From assembly GCF_002761755.1 (NCBI RefSeq), contig NZ_PEOG01000013.1, positions 1 through 64,000 on the forward strand: a stretch of 64,000 nucleotides of DNA, read 5' to 3'. This DNA is from Roseateles chitinivorans. GTDB taxonomy: Bacteria; Pseudomonadota; Gammaproteobacteria; Burkholderiales; Burkholderiaceae_C. Below the pieces are notes generated by a model, which searched no databases, had not been told where the DNA came from, and saw nothing but the letters and a program-made list of their open reading frames with translations. Below, one piece after another: positions 53,858-63,758 of the stretch (its first letter is position 1; each line of letters begins with the position of its first letter). A program made the position numbers and the translations under genes.

Positions 53858-55078
53858 ATGTCCCGGATACCCCTCCTGCGCCGTCCCGATCCGCACGGTC
53901 ATGCGAAGGTCAGCTTTGTCGAGCTGTTCTTCGATCTCGTCTTCGTCTTCGCCGTCACCCAGCTGTCGCACACGCTGATCGCGCATTTCGCCCACGATGG
54001 CGTCACCCTGCGCGGCGCGGCGCAGACCGGCTTCCTGATGCTGGCGGTCTGGTGGGTATGGATCTTCACCTCGTGGGTGACGAACTGGCTGGATCCGGAG
54101 CGGCTGCCGGTGCGGCTGTGCCTGTTCGCGATGATGCTGGCCGGGCTGCTGATGTCGGTGTCGCTGCCGCAGGCCTTCGGCGAACGCGCGCTGATGTTCG
54201 CGCTGTCCTTCACCGCCCTGCAGGTCGGGCGCACGCTGTTCTTCCTCTGGGCGGCGCGCGGCGCCGACGCGGCCCTGGTGCGCAACTTCCAGCGCATCGG
54301 CGCGTGGCTGTCGGTGTCGGCCGTGCTGTGGATCGCCGGCGCGCTGCACGAGGACCTGCGCGTGCCGCTGTGGGTCGCGGCGCTGGGCCTCGAGGTGATC
54401 GGCCCGTCGGCCGGGTTCTTCGTGCCCGGGCTGGGTCGGTCGACGACGGCGGACTGGAATGTCTCCGGCGGTCACCTGGCCGAGCGCTGCGCGCTGTTCG
54501 TGATCATCGCGCTGGGCGAGTCGCTGCTCGTCACCGGCGCGACCTTCGCCGCGGCGCCGTTGACGACGATGAGCCTGCTGGCCTTCCTGGTCTCCTTCGC
54601 CGGCAGCCTGGCGCTGTGGTGGCTCTACTTCGACACGACCAACGACTTCGCCGCGGGCCGCATCGCCCACAGCGAGGACCCGGGTCGGCTGGCGCGGCTG
54701 GCCTACACCTACATCCACCTGCCGATCGTGGCCGGGATCATCGTCAACGCAGCGGCGGACGAGTTCGTGCTCGCGCATCCCGACGGCCACACCGACCTGA
54801 AGACGGCCTGGTGCCTGCTCGGCGGCGTGGGGATCTATGCCATCGGCGTCGGGCTGTTCAAGCGCGCGGTGGTCGGCCATTGGCCGTGGTCGCACGGCGT
54901 GGCGGTGCTGGTGCTGGCGGCGGCGGGACCGTTCGTGCATGCCTGGCCACCAGTGGCGACCAGCGCCTTCGCCTGCGCGGTGCTGATCGCGCTGGCGGCG
55001 TGGGAGCGCCGTTCGCGGGCGCAGTGTCTCGTCCCCGACAGCGCGGCGGAGGCCAACGCGCCTAGCATCGGCGAATGA
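53858..55078 (+). CDS. Low temperature requirement protein A (LtrA) family
   Basis: A 406-residue membrane protein with about ten helices. The LtrA signature at the N-terminus is VSFVELFFDLVFVFAVTQLSH. Later elements, LAERCALFVIIALGESLLVTG and the WWLYFDT segment, are also typical. The family was named after a Listeria cold-growth gene; its molecular role is unknown. The ATG at 53858 follows GGGGATG closely, so the ribosome site is weak. Its stop overlaps the next gene by four bases. Confidence 0.88.
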   Translation: MSRIPLLRRPDPHGHAKVSFVELFFDLVFVFAVTQLSHTLIAHFAHDGVTLRGAAQTGFLMLAVWWVWIFTSWVTNWLDPERLPVRLCLFAMMLAGLLMSVSLPQAFGERALMFALSFTALQVGRTLFFLWAARGADAALVRNFQRIGAWLSVSAVLWIAGALHEDLRVPLWVAALGLEVIGPSAGFFVPGLGRSTTADWNVSGGHLAERCALFVIIALGESLLVTGATFAAAPLTTMSLLAFLVSFAGSLALWWLYFDTTNDFAAGRIAHSEDPGRLARLAYTYIHLPIVAGIIVNAAADEFVLAHPDGHTDLKTAWCLLGGVGIYAIGVGLFKRAVVGHWPWSHGVAVLVLAAAGPFVHAWPPVATSAFACAVLIALAAWERRSRAQCLVPDSAAEANAPSIGE

Positions 55079-56109
55079 ACGCCGCGCGCCCCCCTTCTCC
55101 CGCCCATCCCGCACCGGCCGCCGCGCCGACCGCCGCGACCGTCGACACCGGTGTCACCGCCGGTGCCCGTCCAGCACCCACCGCCGAGTTCACCACCGAG
55201 GCGCATCCGGTCGACGCCTTGTTCCCGGCGACCGCGAAGCGGCTGTTCGTCGAGGTCGAGCCCGGTGTGCGGATCCATGCGCGGGTCTGCGGCGACGGTC
55301 CGCCGCTGCTGCTGATCCACGGCCACCCGCAGACGCTGGCGATCTGGCATCGCGTGCTGCCGGCCCTGGCGGAGCGCTTCACCGTGGTGATGCCCGACCT
55401 GCGAGGCTATGGCGATTCGTCCAAGCCCGCCGGCGAGGCGGACCACGGCAACTACAGCAAGCGGCGCATGGCGCTGGACCTGGTCACGGTGATGGCCGCG
55501 CTGGGGCACGCGCGCTTTCGCGTGCTGGCGCACGACCGCGGCGCGCGGGTGGCGCACCGGATGGCGGCCGATCATCCAGTGGCGGTCGAGCGCCTGGCGC
55601 TGCTGGACATCGCGCCGACGCTGGCGATGTACGAGCAGACGACCGAGACCTTCGCCCGCGCGTACTGGCACTGGTTCTTCCTGATCCAGCCGGCGCCGAT
55701 GCCGGAGCGTCTGATCGAGGCCGATCCCGCGGCCTACGCGCTGGACGTGATGGGGCGGCGGCATGCGGGGCTATCCGCCTTCGACCCGCGCGCCTTCGCG
55801 GAGTACCAGCGGGCGCTGGCGTTGCCCGGTGCGGCGCACGGCATGTGCGAGGACTACCGCGCGGCGGCAGGCATCGATCTCGCGCACGATCGCGCGGACC
55901 GCGATGCCGGCGCGAAGCTGGCGATGCCACTGCGGGTGTACTGGGGCGCCCAGGGCGTGGTGGCGAAGTGCTTCGACCCGCTGAAGGAATGGCGCCGGGT
56001 GGCGGCGGACGTCGACGGCGGCCCCCTGCCTTGCGGGCACTACATCCCGGAAGAAGCGCCGGACGCGTTGCTCGCGGCGGTGATGCCGTTCCTGGCCGAA
56101 GGGCTTTGA
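55075..56109 (+). CDS. Alpha/beta hydrolase, haloacetate dehalogenase-like
   Basis: A 344-residue hydrolase resembling fluoroacetate/haloacetate dehalogenases. An unusual 45-residue Ala/Pro-rich extension precedes the fold. The core has LLLIHGHPQTLAIWH (oxyanion region), DLRGYGDSSKP, the nucleophile elbow HDRGARVAHRM with catalytic Asp near residue 154, AYWHWFFLIQPAPMPERLI (His-Trp of the halide pocket) and the C-terminal GHYIPEEAP with the catalytic His. Epoxide hydrolases share this fold, so substrate remains uncertain. ATGA overlap with ltrA indicates coupling. Confidence 0.85.
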   Translation: MNAARPPSPAHPAPAAAPTAATVDTGVTAGARPAPTAEFTTEAHPVDALFPATAKRLFVEVEPGVRIHARVCGDGPPLLLIHGHPQTLAIWHRVLPALAERFTVVMPDLRGYGDSSKPAGEADHGNYSKRRMALDLVTVMAALGHARFRVLAHDRGARVAHRMAADHPVAVERLALLDIAPTLAMYEQTTETFARAYWHWFFLIQPAPMPERLIEADPAAYALDVMGRRHAGLSAFDPRAFAEYQRALALPGAAHGMCEDYRAAAGIDLAHDRADRDAGAKLAMPLRVYWGAQGVVAKCFDPLKEWRRVAADVDGGPLPCGHYIPEEAPDALLAAVMPFLAEGL

Positions 56110-56166
56110 GCGAAGTGGCCCGCGAGGCCGCTACGCTCCGCGAGGAATGGTTTCCGGAAGGACAGG

Positions 56167-56400
56167 ATGAACAAGCTGGTGGCCTTCGGGCAGTTCCTGG
56201 GCGGCGCGGTGCTGTGGCTGGCCGCGGTGGTCGCGGGCGTCAACGCGCTCAAGCCGCTGATCGGTGCCGCCGAGGATGCGGGCGCGCCGTCCGGCGCCAC
56301 CGGTGCGCTGGTGATCGTGCTCCTGCTCGCCGGCGTCGGCACCTGGCTGATGCGCGCCGGCTGGCGCCGCCTGCGGGCGCGGGCCGGCGGTCATTGCTGA
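56167..56400 (+). CDS. Small two-helix membrane protein
   Basis: A 77-residue hypothetical protein with two predicted membrane segments (GGAVLWLAAVVAGVNAL and GALVIVLLLAGVGTWLM) and a basic C-terminus (RAGWRRLRARAGG). The ribosome site GGAAGGACAGG precedes the ATG. No family recognised. It converges with the efflux operon, separated by that operon's terminator. Confidence 0.6.
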   Translation: MNKLVAFGQFLGGAVLWLAAVVAGVNALKPLIGAAEDAGAPSGATGALVIVLLLAGVGTWLMRAGWRRLRARAGGHC

Positions 56401-56409
56401 AATAAAAAA

Positions 56410-56431
56410 GGGCGTGCATCCCTGCACGCCC
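56410..56431 (-). terminator. Intrinsic terminator of the efflux operon
   Basis: GGGCGTGCA and TGCACGCCC form a 9-bp stem with a 4-base loop. On the minus strand it is followed by a T-rich run (complement of 56401-56409). It ends the RND operon. Confidence 0.88.
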
Positions 56432-56490
56432 AAAGGGGCACCGGTAGAACCGGTCGCGAATGAAGGGGCCGGGACTTGCCCGGCGGGGGC

Positions 56491-57954
56491 TCAGGCCGGG
56501 GCGTTCCAGCCGCCGCCCAGCGCGCGGACGAGGCCGACCGTCGCCTGGTATTGCGCCGCCTGCACCTGCAGCGCCGCGCGGCGGTTGCGCAGCTCGCTGC
56601 GGCGCGCATCCAGCAGGTCCAGCTGGCTGACCAGCCCGTTGCGGTAGCGCGAGTCCGACAGCGCCGTCGCACGCGTCGACGACTGCACGGCCTGTCCCTG
56701 CACGTCCGCCTGCTGCGACAAGGTCTGCAGGCCAACCAGCGAGTCCTCGACCTCGCGCAGCGCCTGCAGCAGCTGCTGCCGGTAGCTCGACATCGCCAGG
56801 TCCAGCCCCGCCGTCGCCGACTCGACGCCGGCCTTGCGGCGCCCGCCATCGAAGATCGGCAGCGACAGCAGCGCGTCCACCGACCAGGCCCGTGCCGACC
56901 ACCGGAAGACATCGCTCAGCTCCGGCGAGGCATACCCGCCGTTGGCCGTCAGCGTCAGGCTCGGGAACCACGCGGCCTGCGCCACGCCCACCCGGGCCTG
57001 CGCCGCCAGCAGGCTGCGCTGCGCCGCGGCCACGTCCGGACGACGCGCCAGCATCGCGCTCGGCAGGCCCGAGGGGATCGCCGGCAAGGCCGCCAGCGCC
57101 GTGTCCTCGGCCACCTTGAAGCCCGACGCCGGCTCGCCCAACAGCACCGCCAACGCGTTTTCCAGCTCGGCGCGGCGACGGTCCAGGCTGATCGCCTCGG
57201 CCTCCGTCGCGGCCACCTCGGTCTGCACCCGTGCCAGGTCCAGCTCGGCGACATCGCCTGCCTGGTAGCGGCGCTGCGTCAGCGCCAGCGTCTCGCGGTA
57301 GGCCGCCACCGTGTCGCGCACCAGGCGGCGCTCCTGGTCGGCGAAACGCAGCGCGAGGTAGGTCTGCGCCACGTCGGCCTGCACCATCAGCCGCGTCGAC
57401 TGCAGCAGCGCCTCACGCGATTGCGCGTCGAGCGCTGCTGCCCGGCTGGCCTGCGACAGGCGGCCGGAAAGGTCGACCTCCCAGCTCGCCGCCAGGCCGG
57501 CGTTGTACAGGGTCGCCGGCGCGGGGCCCTGCCCGGCCACCGTGCCACGCGCCGCCCCGGCGCTCGCGCCGACCTGCGGCATGCGGTCCGCGTTGGCATT
57601 GCGCAGCAGCGCGCGCGCCTGCGCCAGCCGTGCCGCCGCGCCCTGCAGATCAGTGTTGCCCGCCAGCGAGCGGCGGATCAGGTCGTTCAGCGTCGGATCG
57701 CCGAACGCGAGCCACCAATCCCCGCGCGGCTCGGCATCGGCCGGCGGCACCACGGCCCAGCGCGCCTCGCCCACCGTGGCGGTCTGGGTGGCGGTCGCGG
57801 TCGCGGTCGCAGTTGCGATCGGGGTCGCGGTCGCCGTCGACTTCCAGGCCGTCGGCGTGGCCGGCAGGCGCGACTCGTCGATCGGCGGTGGGGTCGCGCA
57901 GCCGGCCAGCACCAGCGCGGCCAGCAGCGTCGTCATCATCAGTTTCGTTTTCAT
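56491..57954 (-). CDS. RND efflux outer membrane lipoprotein (NodT/OprM family)
   Basis: A 487-residue TolC-like channel of a tripartite pump. The lipoprotein signal ends in LVLAGCATPPP. Two outer-membrane-factor repeats follow, with GDWWLAFGDPTLNDLI, AQTYLALRFADQERRL and NGGYASPELSDVF. Between the lipid Cys and the fold is a Thr-Ala dipeptide run encoded by a hexanucleotide repeat. MKTKLMMTTLL was chosen as start. It is last in the operon, after the pump gene. Confidence 0.93.
   Translation of the reverse strand: MKTKLMMTTLLAALVLAGCATPPPIDESRLPATPTAWKSTATATPIATATATATATQTATVGEARWAVVPPADAEPRGDWWLAFGDPTLNDLIRRSLAGNTDLQGAAARLAQARALLRNANADRMPQVGASAGAARGTVAGQGPAPATLYNAGLAASWEVDLSGRLSQASRAAALDAQSREALLQSTRLMVQADVAQTYLALRFADQERRLVRDTVAAYRETLALTQRRYQAGDVAELDLARVQTEVAATEAEAISLDRRRAELENALAVLLGEPASGFKVAEDTALAALPAIPSGLPSAMLARRPDVAAAQRSLLAAQARVGVAQAAWFPSLTLTANGGYASPELSDVFRWSARAWSVDALLSLPIFDGGRRKAGVESATAGLDLAMSSYRQQLLQALREVEDSLVGLQTLSQQADVQGQAVQSSTRATALSDSRYRNGLVSQLDLLDARRSELRNRRAALQVQAAQYQATVGLVRALGGGWNAPA
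57776..57841 (-). repeat. Hexanucleotide repeat in the outer membrane factor gene
   Basis: Eleven 6-base units (GTCGCG and one- or two-base variants on the plus strand) encode alternating Ala-Thr in the linker after the lipidated Cys. Length changes would stay in frame. Confidence 0.85.
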
Positions 57955-58004
57955 GGCATCGACTCCTTCACGCCCCCGCCGCGGCGGGAAGCGCTCCGCC
58001 GGCC

Positions 58005-58033
58005 CCGGCACCCGCGCGATCGCGGGATGCCGG
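58005..58033 (-). other. Stem-loop between pump and outer membrane factor genes
   Basis: CCCGCG (58011-58016) pairs with CGCGGG (58021-58026) around CGAT, extended past small bulges by CCGGC/GCCGG. Located in the 104-base gap between the two cistrons; may stabilise the upstream mRNA or partly terminate. Confidence 0.4.
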
Positions 58034-58058
58034 AAGTCCGGGGATCAAGATTGCGGGA

Positions 58059-61000
58059 TCACTCGTGCTCGTGGCGCGGCGCGGCCGGATGCGGACGGGC
58101 GTTGCCGCCTGGACCGAAGTCGTGGCCCGCGCCCTGCTCGGGCTGGACGAAGGCCTCGATGTCATGCGGCACCTCGCCGTGCTGCTTGAGCGGCTTGTTG
58201 CCGGTCAGGCGCCGCACCACCACATAGAACACCGGCGTCAGGAACAGGCCGAAAGCCGTCACGCCGATCATCCCGGCGAACACCGCCACGCCCATCGCAT
58301 TGCGCATCTCGGCACCGGCACCGGAGGCCAGCACCAGCGGCAGCACGCCCATCACGAACGCCATCGACGTCATCAGGATCGGACGCAGACGCAGCCGGCT
58401 CGCCTCGATCGCCGCCTGCAGCGGACTCCTGCCGGCGAACTCCAGCTCCCGGGCGAACTCCACGATCAGGATCGCGTTCTTCGCCGACAGCCCCACCAGC
58501 ACGATCAAGCCGATCTGCGTGAAGACGTTGTTGTCCCCATGGTTCAGCCAGACGCCGGTCATCGCCGCCATCAGGCCCATCGGCACGATCAGGATGATCG
58601 CCACCGGCAGCGACAGGCTCTCGTACTGTGCGGCCAGCACCAGGAACACCAGCAGGATCGCCAGCGGGAACACCCACACCGCGGAGTTGCCGGCCAGGAT
58701 CTCCTGGTAGGTCAGCTCGGTCCATTCATAGCTGATGCCCGGGGGCAGCGTCTCCGCGGCGATGCGCGCGATCGCGTCCTGCGCCTGGCCGGTCGAGTAG
58801 CCCGGTGCCGGACCGCCGTTGATGTCGGCCGACAGGAAGCCGTTGTAGCGCATCGCGCGTTCGGGACCGAAGCTCGGCTCGACCTTCATCAGCGCCGACA
58901 GCGGCACCATCTCGCCCGAGGCCGATCGCACCTTCAGCAGCCCGACGTCCTCGGCGCGCGCGCGGTAGGCCGCGTCCGCCTGCACCCGCACGGTGTAAGT
59001 GCGGCCGAACTTGTTGAAGTCGTTGACGTAGAGCGAGCCCAGGTAGATCTGCATCGTGTCGAACACGTCCGTCACCGCCACGCCCAGCTGGCGCGCCTTG
59101 GTGCGGTCCAGGTCGGCATACAGCTGCGGCACGTTGACCTGGTAGCTGGTGAACATGCCGGCCAGCTCGGGCGCCTGCTGGGCCTTGGCCATGAAGGCCT
59201 TGACCGCCTGGTCGAGCGCCTCGTAGCCCAGGCCGCCCTTGTCCTCGAGCTGCAGCTTGAAGCCACCGGTGGTGCCCAGGCCCTGCACCGGCGGGGGCGG
59301 GAACATCACGACGAAGGCGTCCTGGATCTGCGCGAACTGCGCGTTCATGTTGCCCGCGATCTCGCCCGCCGACAGCCCCTTGCCGGTGCGCTGGTCGAAG
59401 GACTTGAGCGACGCGAACACGATGCCCGAGTTGGAGCTGTTGGTGAAGCCGTTGATCGACAGACCCGGGAAGGAGATGGCGTGCTCCACGCCCGGCGTCT
59501 TCATCGCGATCTCGCTCATGCGGCGGATCACGTCCTCGGTGCGGTCCAGCGTGGCGCCGTCGGGCAGCGTCGCGAAGCCGATCAGGTACTGCTTGTCCTG
59601 CGCCGGCACGAAGCCGCTGGGCACCGCCTTGAACAGGCCCACGGTCAGGCCTAGCAGGCCGCCGTAGACGACCAGCATGATCACCTTGCGCGAGATCGCC
59701 TTGGTCACGCCGCCGCTGTAGGCCTTGGCGCCGCGGTTGAACAGCTTGTTGAAGCCGCCGAAGAAGCGGCCGAACACCTTGTCCATCCCACGGGTCAGCC
59801 AGTCCTTGGGCTCGTCATGGCCCTTGAGCAGCATCGCGGCCAGCGCCGGCGACAGCGTCAGCGAGTTGACCGCCGAGATCACCGTCGACATCGCGATCGT
59901 CAGCGCGAACTGCTTGTAGAACTGGCCCGTCAGGCCGGTGATGAAGGCCAGCGGCACGAACACGGCGACCAGCACCAGCGCGATCGCGATGATGGGACCG
60001 GAGACTTCGCGCATCGCGCGATAGGTCGCGTCACGCGGACTGAGGCCGGCCTCGATGTTGCGCTCCACGTTCTCGACGACCACGATCGCGTCGTCCACCA
60101 CGATGCCGATCGCCAGCACCAGGCCGAACAGCGACAGCGCGTTGATCGAGAAGCCGAAGAGGTGCATCACCGCGAAGGTGCCGATGATGGACACCGGCAC
60201 GGCCAGCAGCGGGATGATGGACGCGCGCCAGGTCTGCAGGAACAGGATCACGACCAGCACCACCAGCGCCACCGCCTCGAGCAGCGTGTGGATGACCGAC
60301 TCGATGGACGCGCGCACGAACTGCGTCGGGTCGTAGACGATCGAGTAGTCGACGCCTTCCGGCATCGCCTTCTTCAACTCCGCCATCGTGGCGCGGACGT
60401 TGTCCGAGATCTCGATCGCGTTGGAGCCGGGCGCCTGGAAGATCGGGATCGCCACCGCGGACTTGTTGTCCAGCAGCGAGCGCAGCGCGTATTCCGACGC
60501 GCCCAGCTCGATGCGGCCCAGGTCGCGCAGCCGCGTCACCTGGCCGTTGGCACCGCTCTTGACGATGATGTCGCCGAACTCCTCCTCGTTGCGGAGGCGG
60601 CCCTGCGCGTTGATCGGCAGTTGCAGGTCGATGCCCTGCAGGCCCGGCGAGGCGCCGACGACACCGGCCGCGGCCTGCACGTTCTGCTCGCGGATCGCCT
60701 GGACGACGTCGCTGGCCGACAGCCCGTGCTCGGCGACCTTCTGCGGATCCAGCCAGACGCGCATCGAGTAGTCGCCCGAGCCGAACAGCTGCACCTGGCC
60801 CACGCCCTGGATCCGCGCCAGGCGGTCCTTGACGTTGAGCACCGCGTAGTTGCGCAGGTAGGTCATGTCATAGCGGTCGTTGGGCGACAGCAGGTGCACG
60901 ACCATGGTCAGGTCCGGGCTGCTCTTGACCGTGGTGAGGCCGAGGCGGCGGACTTCCTCGGGCAGGCGCGGCTCGGCTTGCGAGACGCGGTTCTGCACCA

Positions 61001-61322
61001 GCTGCTGCGCCTTGTCCGGGTCGGTGCCCAGCTTGAAGGTCACGGTCAGCGTCATGAGGCCGTCGGTGGTCGCCTGGCTGCCCATGTAGAGCATGCCTTC
61101 GACGCCGTTGATCGATTCCTCGAGCGGCGTGGCGACGGCTTCGGCGATGACCTTCGGGTTGGCGCCCGGGTACTGCGCCCGGACCACCACCTGCGGCGGC
61201 ACGACTTCGGGATATTCCGAGATCGGCAGCACCCGCACCGCGAGCAGGCCCGCGACGAAGATCAGCACCGACAGCACGCCCGCGAAGATCGGGCGGTCGA
61301 TGAAGAATTTGGAGAGATTCAT
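58059..61322 (-). CDS. RND multidrug efflux permease (HAE1 family, MexF/AcrB-like)
   Basis: A 1087-residue proton-driven inner-membrane pump with 12 membrane helices. The N-terminus [19 protein letters not shown] is typical. Helix 4 carries the proton-relay pair in [16 protein letters not shown], and helix 10 the Lys region in [13 protein letters not shown]. The MexF-like group is suggested by the operon order adaptor-pump-channel and a nearby LysR gene, as with mexEF-oprN and MexT. The drug spectrum cannot be predicted. The C-terminal tail of about 45 residues is His/Pro-rich. Confidence 0.94.
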   Translation of the reverse strand: MNLSKFFIDRPIFAGVLSVLIFVAGLLAVRVLPISEYPEVVPPQVVVRAQYPGANPKVIAEAVATPLEESINGVEGMLYMGSQATTDGLMTLTVTFKLGTDPDKAQQLVQNRVSQAEPRLPEEVRRLGLTTVKSSPDLTMVVHLLSPNDRYDMTYLRNYAVLNVKDRLARIQGVGQVQLFGSGDYSMRVWLDPQKVAEHGLSASDVVQAIREQNVQAAAGVVGASPGLQGIDLQLPINAQGRLRNEEEFGDIIVKSGANGQVTRLRDLGRIELGASEYALRSLLDNKSAVAIPIFQAPGSNAIEISDNVRATMAELKKAMPEGVDYSIVYDPTQFVRASIESVIHTLLEAVALVVLVVILFLQTWRASIIPLLAVPVSIIGTFAVMHLFGFSINALSLFGLVLAIGIVVDDAIVVVENVERNIEAGLSPRDATYRAMREVSGPIIAIALVLVAVFVPLAFITGLTGQFYKQFALTIAMSTVISAVNSLTLSPALAAMLLKGHDEPKDWLTRGMDKVFGRFFGGFNKLFNRGAKAYSGGVTKAISRKVIMLVVYGGLLGLTVGLFKAVPSGFVPAQDKQYLIGFATLPDGATLDRTEDVIRRMSEIAMKTPGVEHAISFPGLSINGFTNSSNSGIVFASLKSFDQRTGKGLSAGEIAGNMNAQFAQIQDAFVVMFPPPPVQGLGTTGGFKLQLEDKGGLGYEALDQAVKAFMAKAQQAPELAGMFTSYQVNVPQLYADLDRTKARQLGVAVTDVFDTMQIYLGSLYVNDFNKFGRTYTVRVQADAAYRARAEDVGLLKVRSASGEMVPLSALMKVEPSFGPERAMRYNGFLSADINGGPAPGYSTGQAQDAIARIAAETLPPGISYEWTELTYQEILAGNSAVWVFPLAILLVFLVLAAQYESLSLPVAIILIVPMGLMAAMTGVWLNHGDNNVFTQIGLIVLVGLSAKNAILIVEFARELEFAGRSPLQAAIEASRLRLRPILMTSMAFVMGVLPLVLASGAGAEMRNAMGVAVFAGMIGVTAFGLFLTPVFYVVVRRLTGNKPLKQHGEVPHDIEAFVQPEQGAGHDFGPGGNARPHPAAPRHEHE

Positions 61323-61372
61323 GTCAGTCTTTCAAGTCGACTGTGAGAGGCAGGGCGAGGCGGTCGGTCCGA

Positions 61373-62584
61373 TCAGGACTTGTCCGCCTTCGCCGCGCCG
61401 TCCTTGGCCTGGAGTTCCGCCTTGGCATTCATCGGCACCAGGGTGGGCGCCACCAGCGCGCCGGGGCGCACCCGCTGCAGGCCGTTGACGACGACGCGCT
61501 CGTTGGCCTTCAGGCCGGTGGTGACGATGCGCAGCCCATCGACGTTGGCGCCCAGCTGCACCTCGCGGTAGCTCAGCGTGTTGTCCGCGCCGACCACCAT
61601 CACGAAGCGCTTGCTCTGGTCGGTGCCGACGGCGCGCTCGTTGACGAGCACCGCCGGACGCGACTTGGCCTGGCCCAGCCGGATGCGGGCGAACTGGCCC
61701 GGAATCAGCGCGCCGTCCTTGTTGTCCAGCACCGCGCGCACTCGCACCGTGCCGCTGCGGGCATCGACCTGGTTGTCGATCAGCTGCAGCTTGCCGTTGA
61801 ACGGCGTGTCGGCGGTGGCGGCGGTGCCGATCTGCACCGGGATGCTCGACAGGTCCCCGGTCGCGCCCTTGGCGTTGCCATGCAGCTCGTTCAGCGCGCG
61901 GGCCACGGTGCGCTCGTCGGCGTCGAAGCTGGCGTAGATCGGGCTGACCGAGACCAGCGTCGTCAGCACCGGTGCGCCGGGGCCAGCGGCCACCAGGTTG
62001 CCCTGGGTGACTTCCAGCTTGCCGACGCGGCCGGCCACCGGCGCGCGGACCTGCGTGTAGCCGAGGTTCAGCTTCGCGGACTGCAGCGCCGCCTGGGCCG
62101 CGCGGAGGTTGGCGTTGGCCTCGTTGGCGGCATTGCTGCGCTCGTCGAGCTCCCGCTGCGCGATGGCGCGCTCGCTCCACAGGCGGTTGGAGCGCTCCAG
62201 CTCGCTCTTCGTGTAGCTGACGCGGGCCTGCGCGGCCAGCACCTGCGCCTCGGCGCGGTCCACCTCGGCCTGGTAGGGCGCGGGGTCGATGGTGATCAGC
62301 AGATCGCCGGCCTTGACCAGCGCCCCTTCCCGGAAGTGCACCGACTGCACCGCGCCGGACACCCGGGCGCGGACATCGACGCGCTCGACGGCCTCGAGGC
62401 GACCGGAGAACTCGTCCCAGGCGGCGACGTCCTGGCTCGCCACGGTGGCGACGGACACCGGGATCGCCTGCGGCGCGCCCGACGGTTGATTGGCGACCGC
62501 CTGCTGGCTGTGCAGGCCGACGACGACGGCCCCGACGACCGCAGCGACGGCGGTGAGCGAGGTGGCAAAGATCTTCTTGTTCAT
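61373..62584 (-). CDS. RND efflux periplasmic adaptor (membrane fusion protein)
   Basis: A 403-residue adaptor linking pump and outer membrane channel. The N-terminal signal/anchor is MNKKIFATSLTAVAAVVGAVVVG; no lipobox Cys is seen, so it is not lipidated like AcrA. The lipoyl halves are VDVRARVSGAVQSVHFREGALVKAGDLL and LGYTQVRAPVAGRVGKLEVTQGNLV, flanking a coiled-coil hairpin (about residues 100-170). Beta-barrel and membrane-proximal domains follow. First gene of the operon, 50 bases before the pump gene. Confidence 0.93.
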   Translation of the reverse strand: MNKKIFATSLTAVAAVVGAVVVGLHSQQAVANQPSGAPQAIPVSVATVASQDVAAWDEFSGRLEAVERVDVRARVSGAVQSVHFREGALVKAGDLLITIDPAPYQAEVDRAEAQVLAAQARVSYTKSELERSNRLWSERAIAQRELDERSNAANEANANLRAAQAALQSAKLNLGYTQVRAPVAGRVGKLEVTQGNLVAAGPGAPVLTTLVSVSPIYASFDADERTVARALNELHGNAKGATGDLSSIPVQIGTAATADTPFNGKLQLIDNQVDARSGTVRVRAVLDNKDGALIPGQFARIRLGQAKSRPAVLVNERAVGTDQSKRFVMVVGADNTLSYREVQLGANVDGLRIVTTGLKANERVVVNGLQRVRPGALVAPTLVPMNAKAELQAKDGAAKADKS

Positions 62585-62687
62585 GGTGGTGCTCCGTGGA
62601 CGGGGGTAGACGTTGGGAGTTCGGGACGACTGGGAAATCGGTGGAACGGAATCGGTGGGTCGGTCAGGACGGTGCTCTCGGGGCCGG

Positions 62688-63587
62688 TCAGGCGGGTTGC
62701 GGCCGGCGGGGGCCGGCGGGGGGAATCAGGCTCAGGAAGTCGGCGAGCTTCTGGCGCAGCGCGGCGGCCCAGGGCAGCTGCGGCGCGGCCAGCGACGGCC
62801 GCTTCATCAGGCTGTAGGGCCAGCCGCTGGGCCCGGCGATCAGCGCCTGCTGCACGTCGACCCCGGCGCGCTTCATCGCGCGGGCATAGGCCAGGGCCTC
62901 GTCGCGCATCGGGTCGTCCTCGGCGCTGACGACCAGCGCCGGCACGAGTCCGGCCAGGCGGCTGGTGTTGGCCGGCGCGGCATAGGGATGGTCGCCATCC
63001 TCGCCCTCGCCGAGGTAGGCGCGCCAGCCGTGCATCCAGCGGCACTCGCCGTAGCCGGCATCGGCCTGACGCAGCGAGGCGGTGGCGAGGCAGGGATTGA
63101 GCATCGGCCCGATCAGGATCTGGCCGGACAGCTTGCGGTGGCCCTGGTCGCGCGCCATCAGCGCCAGCGCCGCGGCGAGGTTGCCGCCGGCCTCCTCGCC
63201 GGCGACCACCAGCGGCGCGCCCTTGCCGGACAGCCGGCTGCGCGCCTTGTGCAGGCCGGCCAGCAGCGCGTCCAGCATCTTCAGCGCGGCCGGGAAGACA
63301 TGGTCGGCGCCGGTCGGATAGTCGACGTCCACCACCACCGCGCCCGCGTCGGCCAGCAGCCGCGAGACCAGCTCGCCGCTGTCCAGGTCGCCGCAGGTGA
63401 AGGCGCCGCCGTGCAGGTGCATGACGACCGGCGCGTCCTTGCGGCGTGCGGCGCCCTTGTAGACGCGCACCGGCACGACGCCGTCGCCGGCGGGCAGGAG
63501 GTCGTCGTGGCAGGAGGTCAGCGGCAGCGCATCCATGGCAGGAGCAAAGGCCTGCTCCGCGTGGGGGCAGGCCGGTTCATGTTGCAA
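62688..63587 (-). CDS. Alpha/beta hydrolase-3 fold protein, catalytic serine missing
   Basis: A 299-residue member of the hormone-sensitive-lipase-like (alpha/beta hydrolase-3) family. The oxyanion-hole HGGAF and the acid-region EDDPMRDEA are present. However, the nucleophile elbow that should read GDSAGGN is GEEAGGN, with Glu for Ser, and the usual His near the C-terminus is replaced in AGPSGWPYS. The fold is kept but ordinary esterase chemistry should not work; it may be a ligand-binding pseudoenzyme. It lies 103 bases upstream of the efflux adaptor on the same strand and is divergent from a LysR gene. Confidence 0.82.
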   Translation of the reverse strand: MQHEPACPHAEQAFAPAMDALPLTSCHDDLLPAGDGVVPVRVYKGAARRKDAPVVMHLHGGAFTCGDLDSGELVSRLLADAGAVVVDVDYPTGADHVFPAALKMLDALLAGLHKARSRLSGKGAPLVVAGEEAGGNLAAALALMARDQGHRKLSGQILIGPMLNPCLATASLRQADAGYGECRWMHGWRAYLGEGEDGDHPYAAPANTSRLAGLVPALVVSAEDDPMRDEALAYARAMKRAGVDVQQALIAGPSGWPYSLMKRPSLAAPQLPWAAALRQKLADFLSLIPPAGPRRPQPA

Positions 63588-63645
63588 TGCAGCGAAATTT
63601 AGGGACCGGACGCCGTCCGATAAACAGGTCCCGGCGCGAATCAGC

Positions 63646-63661
63646 GTTTCATCGACGAAAC
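63646..63661. promoter_or_regulatory. Candidate LysR operator
   Basis: GTTTCATCGACGAAAC is a near-perfect palindrome of the T-N11-A type, lying between the divergent LysR gene and the hydrolase/efflux genes. Assignment rests on position and symmetry only. Confidence 0.4.
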
Positions 63662-63758
63662 AATCGATCGGGCAGGATGGCGACCTCGCGCGCGCGCAGA
63701 CGCGCCGATCAGCAGCACATCAGCAGTCGCGGCCTCGTGCCGCCATCAGGGGTTCAGG

